Assembly (NCBI GenBank): GCA_963969595.1
Contig: OZ018417.1
Span: 11,720,501-11,784,500 of the forward strand
Length of the DNA stretch: 64,000 nt
Direction: 5' to 3'
Source of the DNA: Neckera pumila
Lineage: Eukaryota; Streptophyta; Bryopsida; Hypnales; Neckeraceae
Shown here in pieces: positions 57,123-64,000 of the stretch (its first letter is position 1; every line of letters begins with the position of its first letter). The notes under the pieces are model-generated. The model worked only from the letters and a program-made list of their open reading frames with translations, had not been told where the DNA came from and made no database searches. The position numbers were made by a program, and so were the translations under genes.

Positions 57123-57409
57123 CAGGGCTTTTTTTTTTGCTTTCTAGTGCCAAATTGCACCACACAAAAACAATTTGGCTAAAAAATGACAAACAACCAT
57201 GAAGGTTTTTTGCCATAAAACTTTGAATTAAATAAAAATCTTAGATGAAATTGCCAGATTGTGGATGAGAACATAATTATAGGCATGTGATATGTGCTAA
57301 CATAATATTTTCTATCCCGTATGTGGACAAATGCTAAAATTTGGAGCATTACTATAACATTTAATATCACCACTTTGTCACTTCATAAAAAATGAAAAAC
57401 ATAGCCTTG
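57123..57409. mobile_element. hAT-like miniature element, second copy
   Basis: It starts CAGGGCTTTTTTTTTTGC and ends ACATAGCCTTG, a slightly changed CCCTG end. GATCCCAC flanks both sides exactly (57115-57122, 57410-57417), an 8-base duplication. The interior matches 3915-4197 (TTTGGCTAAAAAATG, GATGAAATTGCCAGATTGTG, ATATTTTCTATC). Confidence 0.85.
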
Positions 57410-57598
57410 GATCCCACCTCAAGTGAACACTATGAATAATGTTACAATAGCATATTTCACTTTCTTTTCTAAAGGTACATTCACACTTGGCATTTGATAG
57501 CATCTGTTATAAAATCATATTACCTCTAACAAGACAAAAAATTGCAGGTTTTATGGAAACATTTTTTTCTGAGTTGGTTTGGCATTGGTTTGGCATAA

Positions 57599-58537
57599 TT
57601 AACCCCTAAAAGCCCGTTGTCCCTTCGGAGGACAAATGCGTTTTTTGGGCAGGTACCTACTGGCTGATTTTTTCTCCTGATTTTTTGAAACTTTTCTGGA
57701 AGGTAGAAAAACTTATTAGCTTCATGGGAATATAATTTCTTTTACAATCAATGCCCCAAAACAAAAGTTATGACCAAATAAGCTCAAAACAAGGGATGAC
57801 GGGCAACATAAAAAATTTGCACTTTATTTATTTATTTTTTATCATTATAATTTTTTTTCTCATAGATTATATTTTTGTCTATCTAAAAAACTTTGGTTCA
57901 TTTCATTTGGATTTGTTATGAGAAAGTTATGGACATTCTTGTTTTTCGAGCAATTAGAGCATCTTTTTGAAAAAAATAACTTGTAGGATTCATTTCTAAA
58001 TGCAATTTTTCAAATTTTTCCATTTTTTTTTTTTTTTTGCATGGTTAAGTTTACTTGCTAGAACAATTTGACCATTGGGATTAGTGCATTTTAATTCCAT
58101 CTAAAATACATGAATATTTTAGATTTTCCTTCTATCTTGTACCTACTTCTACTTAATAATTTTTTCATTAATGAAAATTAAATTTTTTTGAATTTCTTTT
58201 ACTTGGGTAGATTGTCAACTCAATTCTCCACTATAGACATTTAAAGCTCAAAACTTTGTAGTGTAAAATTTTAAGTTAAAAATGTTCAAAGTCAAAGAAT
58301 CTAGTCCCACAATGTGCTGAAAAATTTGTTTTTTTTACTTTAAACATAGATATCTTGCAATCTGTGCGGTCAAAAATTTTGAAGTTTTTTCCACACATTC
58401 TCGTACTAGTTAGTTGTAAGATCCTATGGTTAGATGTGCAAAACAAACATTTCTTATTTTTTTTCACTCTTTGCTAAAAACATGGCAGTTTTGGATGATT
58501 TTGGGCAAAAAAAAGGCCTTGGGCCTTTAGGAGTTAA
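57599..58537 (-). mobile_element. TTAA-family element, A type, complete, reverse
   Basis: TTAA flanks both ends (57599-57602, 58534-58537). The termini are CCCCTAAAAGCCCGTTGTCC and TTGGGCCTTTAGGAG. It is the reverse of 46922-47863 throughout, with CCCTTCGGAGGACA near the left, TGGACATTCTTGTTTTTCGA, and ATCCTATGGTTAGATGTGCA near the right. The frame at 58276-58467 is repeat-internal. Confidence 0.88.
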
Positions 58538-58899
58538 GATCATCTTAATCCTTCAAATTCTTTCAAATTTAGAAGCCCAAAAGTGCTTCAATATACTAGT
58601 CTCCAAAGCAAGGCTAAAATCTTCATCTATATTTATTTATTAACAAATTCACTCGTACAATCTTTTAGTTAACTTGTTAGAATACGCCTTCCTAAAATTT
58701 TAGAATAAAAAACCTTAACTTACCAATTGCAAGATCATGATGCTTGGACTTCAAAATGAAGTATTTTCAATTTTTTCCACATGGTTAGATTTCATCTCTC
58801 AAACTTTTTACACAAAAATGTATAGATCCTACAACTTGCACTTTCTATAATATGTTGAAGAAATAAGTTGTGAACGCATATAAAATGTTCAATTTTTTT
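58538..58899. other. Unassigned AT-rich DNA
   Basis: I see no gene. Faint B-type similarity may begin near 58750 but I cannot place a boundary. Confidence 0.3.
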
Positions 58900-59461
58900 T
58901 TTTCATATTCAAACTTGCAAAAAAAATAGTGAGTAGAAAGAAATAGAGAATGATTCAAAATACAAAATTGTTGAGAATTTAGTTATGGAACCAAAAAAAT
59001 GCCAATTCCAATGGTTTCAATGTTGTATAAATAATCGACATCCTTTGATTTTATTATTTCCAAAAATAGTGAAATTTGAATTAAATAAAGGACTCCAAGG
59101 TTTATTTTAGATTAGAGCTTTTACAATTGCCCTCAAACAAAAATTCCTCATAACTTTCATCTTTTTAATCAAAATGGAAAGATTTGAAGCTTTCTACATA
59201 TGTATATTTATATAGAAAACCAATTTCAAATTTTGGTTTTTTGAAATTTTTTTATTAGCTACCCGTATATAAAAAAAAAATTTCAATAACTTTTTAACCA
59301 TGTAGTCAAAAGTTACAAAAATTGTTGGGCCTTAAAGCTACTCCTTGACTACAAGTTTTGTGAAAGTTTTAAAGAAAAATAAATAAAAATTCTATTCGAA
59401 GTGAGCTGCCCAAATTTGCTATATTGCCAAAAAAATTGCAGTTTTGTCCTTTAGGGATTAA
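58900..59461 (+). mobile_element. TTAA-family fragment, B type (right part)
   Basis: AAAAAAATAGTGAGTAGAAA, CCAATGGTTTCAATGTTGTA, AATAAAGGACTCCAAGGTTT, GTTGGGCCTTAAAGCTACTC and GTGAGCTGCCC match 12840-13400 in order. It ends TTGTCCTTTAGGGATTAA (TTAA 59458-59461). The left end is not identifiable. Confidence 0.75.
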
Positions 59462-60617
59462 TGAATCTACTAAACTATTTTATCCTATTAGTGTATGGGT
59501 AATGATTTCTATTGGTGAAGGTGTGGAATTTCTTTAGCCCCTTTGTCCAATACTTAATCAATTAAATATAGTCAATTCCACCTATGATGTTTGGTAGCTA
59601 TAATTTAACCCTTCATTTTTGTTTTCTATTCATTGAAGAATAACATTTGATTCTTTGCAACTTCTCCAAATTTACAAATGTGTTCGAAATTTTATTACAA
59701 CACCGTTGTTTTTTATAAATTAACCATCTAACCTTGTATGATACTTTCTAATTCAAGGAAATATTATACGATGTGGAATTGGACATTCAAATTTTAGAAT
59801 GATGTAGATGCTTGGGTTGAAAATTACCATGCTAAAATTGGAACTTGAATTGTTTTTTTGGAAAATTTATATACTTGAATTACTATGATCCCTTTTTGAA
59901 GTCCAAAATACAAAGAAATATTGATACAGTCACCAAAATTCACCAAACAACTAGTTGTAGGATTCAAATGGTGAATTGTTATATTAATCTATATAAAAAA
60001 TTGTAGAAGTACAATTTTTTTATTTACTTTGTAATTCAGTTTCGTGGCCTAAAAGTGCTGTTTTTGTCACTGCCTTGAAGGAGCAATTGGTATATGATGG
60101 CTTCAAGTGTTGAAAAAGCTACCATGTAGAAAACCTTTGTTAATCCTCCAATAATTACAAAAATTGAATTTTTGAGGCCAAAACATTCAATAATTCATGG
60201 AAAATACATCCAAGCAAATTTGTATGTGTCCAAAAATAATTAATTTGTATTTGCTCCAAAAATGTACATGCTTGGTTTTATTTGCACATCCAAATATGCC
60301 AATAGTCAAACCGCAAAAATTTACCAAAAATTTACCAAAAATTGTGTTTATAGATTTTTAGCGGTCAATGGTTTTAATTGTCTTGCTTTAGAAATGTTGT
60401 AGGTGTCAATGACAAAAAGAACCTCATAAATGATCAAACTTTGACAAAAGACCCTAAATACATAAAAAAAAAAGAAAACCATCATCACGGTAGAAGTTAT
60501 TCTTGTATATAATATTGTACTAATATTATCAATAGAAAAGTATTGCAGTAAAAGGAATTTTGTGCCCTTAGTAAATTTCATGCTCTTAGAATAATCAGTG
60601 AACATTGTTTTGTATTA
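59462..60617. other. Unassigned AT-rich DNA
   Basis: I see no gene, RNA gene or bounded element. The frame at 60348-60605 has no motif. Confidence 0.4.
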
Positions 60618-61467
60618 TTAACTATGTTTTCACCGAAATTGCTCTAAAATTGCTATTTTCAGTACAAATACCAAATTTTTGAAAAAAATAAATTTTTGAC
60701 ACATATAACTATAGGATCTTGTAGTACAATGGTTTGAGAAGATGTGAAAAAAAATTCAAAAATTTCCACCTTGTGGATTGCAAGATATTAGCATTTAAAT
60801 TGATAAAATCCCTCTTTTTGTTCCTACAAAATTCCGGACAGTTGCACTTCACAAGGTCACATTTGTATGAAAAAATGTCCCAAATGGTGGTTACTCTTTG
60901 GATTCATTACAAAAGGTGAGTTGGCTACATGCTTGAAAACTATCACATCATTTGGAATTGTACAATATATAGGAAAAAAATAGCAAATAGGCAGTAGTAG
61001 AGAATGATTCAAAATACTAAAGTGTTAAGAACTTAATAATTGAATTGAAAAATGCCAATCCCAATGGTTGCAATGTTGTAATAAAAAATCTGCATCCTAT
61101 AATTTCAATTTTTTTTAAATATTGAAATTTGATAAAGATAAAGATTTTAACTCATTGATCAAAATGGAATGATTCAAAACTTTCCATGTGTATGTAACTC
61201 TAGAAAATCAATTTCAATTTTTATGTTTGAAAAAAGTGATTTTTTTTATATGCCCAGATTGCCTAGTTACCAAAAAAAAGTAACATATTAGGCCATAACT
61301 TTTTACTCATGTTTCTAAATGTCTTAAAATTTAGTGCATATAAAAGATATTTCTCATCTCCCCCTTCTATTAAAATTTGGGCTAAAAATCTAGAAATCTC
61401 TAGTCACAAGTATCTGCCCAAAATTTCTATGTAGCCAAAAAACGCATGTTGGTCCTTGAGGGGTTAA
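60618..61467 (+). mobile_element. TTAA-family element, B type, left terminus trimmed
   Basis: TTAA at 60618-60621 is followed directly by CTATGTTTTCACCGAAATTG, so the CCCCTAAAG end is lost. The right end is TTGGTCCTTGAGGGGTTAA (TTAA 61464-61467). The interior follows 30771-31695 (ATAGGATCTTGTAGTACAAT, AGGAAAAAAATAGCAAATAG, CCCAATGGTTGCAATGTTGT). Confidence 0.8.
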
Positions 61468-61681
61468 GACTTGTCATTTTCATGTTTTGAAGGGCTGCTT
61501 CACATATTGTAGGATGTGCTCTTATTAAACAAATTGTCCAACATTTTGTAGTGCAACTGGCATGATTTTGCTTGATTTGCCCAGGCCTCTACATTTTCTT
61601 GTCTTTTAGCTAGCTTTTGGTGGGATATATTTTGGTTGTCCAATGTCTAGTTTTACAATTTTTTGACATTTGTTCAAGGTT

Positions 61682-62200
61682 AAGGTAGTCTGCTCTAAAA
61701 GCGATTGGCTTCTGCAAATCAACCTTACAAAATGGTACTAAATAGATATGAGTTGGTCTTTAAACGGACCACCATAGTCATTGATTGAATCCCCCCCAAA
61801 AGTATTCTTTATTGCAAGAGCCAATCATTGGCCTTGACTTCCTCAAATCACTTTAGAAATTGTAAGTGGACGCATTTTGGGAGACCTAGGGTCACAAATA
61901 GGTACTTACAACAAGAAATCTTAGGAAATTAACAACTAATTCAAAAATGCCTCAAAAAAATATGAAACCACTTGTGTTACATTCTTCATTCATTTTTCTT
62001 TTTCTGAAAAATGAGTGAAAAATATTTCTATTCATGGAAACCTACAAAAAGGACGGACCAGCCTTTAAATGGTCGCTTCTACACAAAATAGTGAAATTAG
62101 GTTGCCCTAGACTATAGTTCACCATGTCTGAAAGTGTTAGATATGAGAAATTAGTTTGAGGCAACCTAATTTCACTATTTTGTGTAAAGCATCCTACCTT
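61682..62200. mobile_element. AGGTA-ended element with a nested hairpin element
   Basis: It starts AAGGTAGTCTGCTCTAAAAG, as does 2245, and ends GCATCCTACCTT. The interior CAACTAATTCAAAAATGCC, ATGAAACCACTTGTGTTACA resembles 1180-1260. It is split near its right end by the 103-base hairpin element at 62082-62184. The overlapping minus-strand frame at 62042-62413 is not a gene. Confidence 0.68.
62082..62184. mobile_element. 103-base hairpin miniature element, copy 2
   Basis: It is flanked by TA (62080-62081, 62185-62186), with ends CACAAAATAGTGAAATTAGG and CCTAATTTCACTATTTTGTG, length-identical to 31854-31956. It is inserted within the AGGTA-ended element 61682-62200. Confidence 0.87.
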
Positions 62201-62690
62201 ACTTTGAGATGTTCTTCTTGAATGATATAAATTCCAAGTTCTAATCATGAACCAATGACAAGTTACCAATTTATTGCAAAGTGCATCAAGGTTGGTTGTG
62301 CATGGAAGATGCCCGTACATGGTATAAAATACCTTACTTGGATATGTAAGTCTTTTAAAGCTTTTCATTTTCTCTGAAGGTGGGTGATTTAGTAGAAAAA
62401 ATCCCATTAGCAATATTTGTCTTCTTTTTTATCCCAAGAGGAACAATTTTATTCCAGTGCAAAAAGGTATGGAGTATCCGACAAAACAGCATGTGTAGGC
62501 GACATCATTTCAGTTTATTTTAAAAAACATTAAAACTCCAATTTCATACTCCAGCCTTTCCTCAAGAAACACAGTCAATACAGGAGACTGGATAATGTGT
62601 GGCATGATGACTTTGTACCACAGATTGGATCATATTCCATATTCTAGTTCCAATGTTACCGAACTTGCTTTTGGTTATAAGTTAATTTAG
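62201..62690. other. Unassigned DNA
   Basis: I see no supported feature between the AGGTA element and the next inverted-repeat element. Confidence 0.35.
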
Positions 62691-63108
62691 AGCAGCTCCA
62701 CCGCTTCAATTTCATAGGGAACGTGAAAAAGGTTTTCAGAGAGTGAAGTCACGGGAAGCGTCTACCACTTCAACTTCATATAGAACGTGAAAAAGGTTTT
62801 TAGAGAGTGAGGTCGTAAGAAGCGTCTACCGCTTCTTATAGATGCAGCCGCCAAATGCATCCACGCTTTCATCCCTTGGCAACACCTTAAAGACAAAAGG
62901 GTTTTGAGTTGTTGCGTGAGCTATTGCATGCTCTCCGAAAGACCTTGTCAAAAAAATGGTGTAGGCGGAGCATTGTAGCGTTTGTTGCCCAAGAAAAACA
63001 AAAAGCCATAGCGGTGATGCAATAGAGCACTACACCACTACCTTTCTGCTATCCGTTGTAGTCACGGTAATGATTGACTTGGAGCTCATTTTGCGGTGGA
63101 GCATGTGC
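62691..63108. mobile_element. Possible inverted-repeat element with an internal tandem duplication
   Basis: AGAGCAGCTCCACCGC at the left is partly mirrored by GCGGTGGAGCATGTGC at the right (about 12 matching bases). These ends resemble the GGGCATCTCCACCA end of the Harbinger remnant. Inside, a unit of about 65 bases (GAACGTGAAAAAGGTTTT, AGAGAGTGA, AAGCGTCTACC) is repeated twice (about 62719 and 62783). Confidence 0.5.
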
Positions 63109-63218
63109 AAATACACCCATCGACCCAAAACTACCATCATCACTCTAGGTACATCTTCAAAATAGATACATACTTGTGTGGAAGAAACAGATTTCAAACC
63201 TCTACCAAAAAAACCTTC

Positions 63219-63460
63219 CTAACTTTTGCATATGATACCCAAATGTCGCGATCTTTGGTTCATTAGAACTTCTTTTCAAGTGCCAACAAGAAAATATGAA
63301 AATTTGTCCTTTGTTACAAAAAAAAACTTTGCCTCTTGCTAACTTTTGCATACGGTATCCAAATGTCGTGAACTTTGGTGCAGTGGAAGCTCCTTTAACA
63401 AAATCTATCTGAAAATTTGACCAGTCTATAAATAGTAAATATGTACAGTAGCAAAAAAAA
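63219..63460. repeat. Diverged tandem duplication, about 120 bases
   Basis: TAACTTTTGCATATGATACC, CAAATGTCGCGA and CTTTGGTTCA (63219) recur as TAACTTTTGCATACGGTATC, CAAATGTCGTGA and CTTTGGTGCA (63339). GGAAGCTCCTTT and GAACTTCTTTTC, then GAAAATTTG, follow in both. No gene is recognised in the minus-strand frame through it. Confidence 0.65.
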
Positions 63461-63479
63461 AAAAGTGGCGGTTTGGGGG

Positions 63480-64000
63480 CGCCCACCATATCCTGCAGAG
63501 GACCTTGCATGCTGTAAGCTCAAAAAATCACAAACTGAATTTTAAAAATCCTGCATGGCTTGTCTGAATCTCAATCCGAAGGATTTGTTTATTTATTTAT
63601 TTATTTACTTATTTATTTGAACAAGTGGGAAGGATTTGTTTATTGACTCCAATAGCATTTCCAAAATTAAAAGTGTTACAGTAAGCTAGTATATAATTGA
63701 CTGCAGTAAGTTACGTGCAGCTGAGTGAAGGGATTTTTTTTTCTTTTTTTTTTCTTTTTTTTGACTGAGATTATTTTTCTCTTTCACTCCTGACCCAGCT
63801 GGTTTCAAAAAGGATTGGCTTGGATCAGGTGAAGAATTTAGAGATTTTTTTTTATTCGTTTTTTTGAATTTCTTCATAATCCCCGGTAGCCAGGGCAGGG
63901 TAGTCAGTGAGAATTTGGAGGAGAAAAGCTTCAGTTGCCAGAGAGATTGGATGGCAGTGACGGAGTTTTTACACATGTCCGGACAAGCCTGGTCTACATC
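63480..64000. other. Unassigned DNA with simple repeats
   Basis: A TTTA microsatellite lies at about 63587-63619 and T-rich runs at 63734-63762. The minus-strand frame at 63686-63976 crosses the T-rich run and is not credible as a gene. The window edge cuts the region. Confidence 0.45.

Overview
This is AT-rich eukaryotic nuclear DNA from a repeat-rich, gene-poor stretch of what is probably a large genome. I found no intact host gene, rRNA or tRNA. The open frames are short and scattered on both strands, and many coincide with repeat copies. The two protein-like remnants are both from transposable elements: a decayed PIF/Harbinger transposase (17805-19041, minus strand) and a possible DUF4283-like retroelement fragment (29265-29873, minus strand). 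Together with short elements ending in CACTACAAA, these fit a plant-lineage or algal genome. Abundant TTAA-flanked, CCC-ended elements would be unusual for a flowering plant, so I leave the organism open. A run of 200 N (24888-25087) is a scaffold gap.

Most of the window is non-autonomous DNA transposons, often nested. (1) The commonest family is flanked by TTAA and ends in CCCCTAAAGG, which resembles piggyBac termini. About 14 near-complete copies, mostly 0.65-1.0 kb, plus several fragments form an A type (e.g. 2475, 10960, 46922, 53248, 57599), a B type (12468, 30771, 60618) and a divergent copy (36323). (2) Five elements end in CATTAG or CATTAC and CTAATG or TAATG (14862, 26677, 37321, 49696, 51480). 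Three sit in repeats whose uninterrupted copies are also in the window, and these show no clear target duplication. (3) Elements ending AGGTA...TACCT occur at 1075, 2245, 22869, 32332 and 61682. (4) Smaller families are assigned by termini and target duplications: hAT-like (3915, 57123), CACTA-like (30012, perhaps 35628 and 45134), Tourist/Harbinger-like (32728), Mutator-like (39274), pogo/Tigger-like (22935) and a 103-bp hairpin element (31854, 62082). (5) Long foldback elements lie at 10058, 14010, 33440, 37781, 48164 and 54682.

Tandem repeats form a second layer: a degenerate minisatellite next to the Harbinger remnant (16960-17655), a compound satellite of AATCAAGTGGGATGGA-like units inside about 0.4-0.5 kb higher-order units (41113-42435), and approximate 190-bp repeats (28835-29225).

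A few GC-richer islands stand out: 20540-20830, 21421-22500, 45660-45960 and 55194-55701. Two of them share a hairpin-bearing module (21855-22068 and 55498-55701) that I cannot assign to a known family. The nested insertions give a local history: the TTAA family was active after the outer TTAA copies and one large foldback were in place, and CATTAG elements inserted into TTAA copies. All family names rest on termini, target duplications and motifs read by eye, without a database search.
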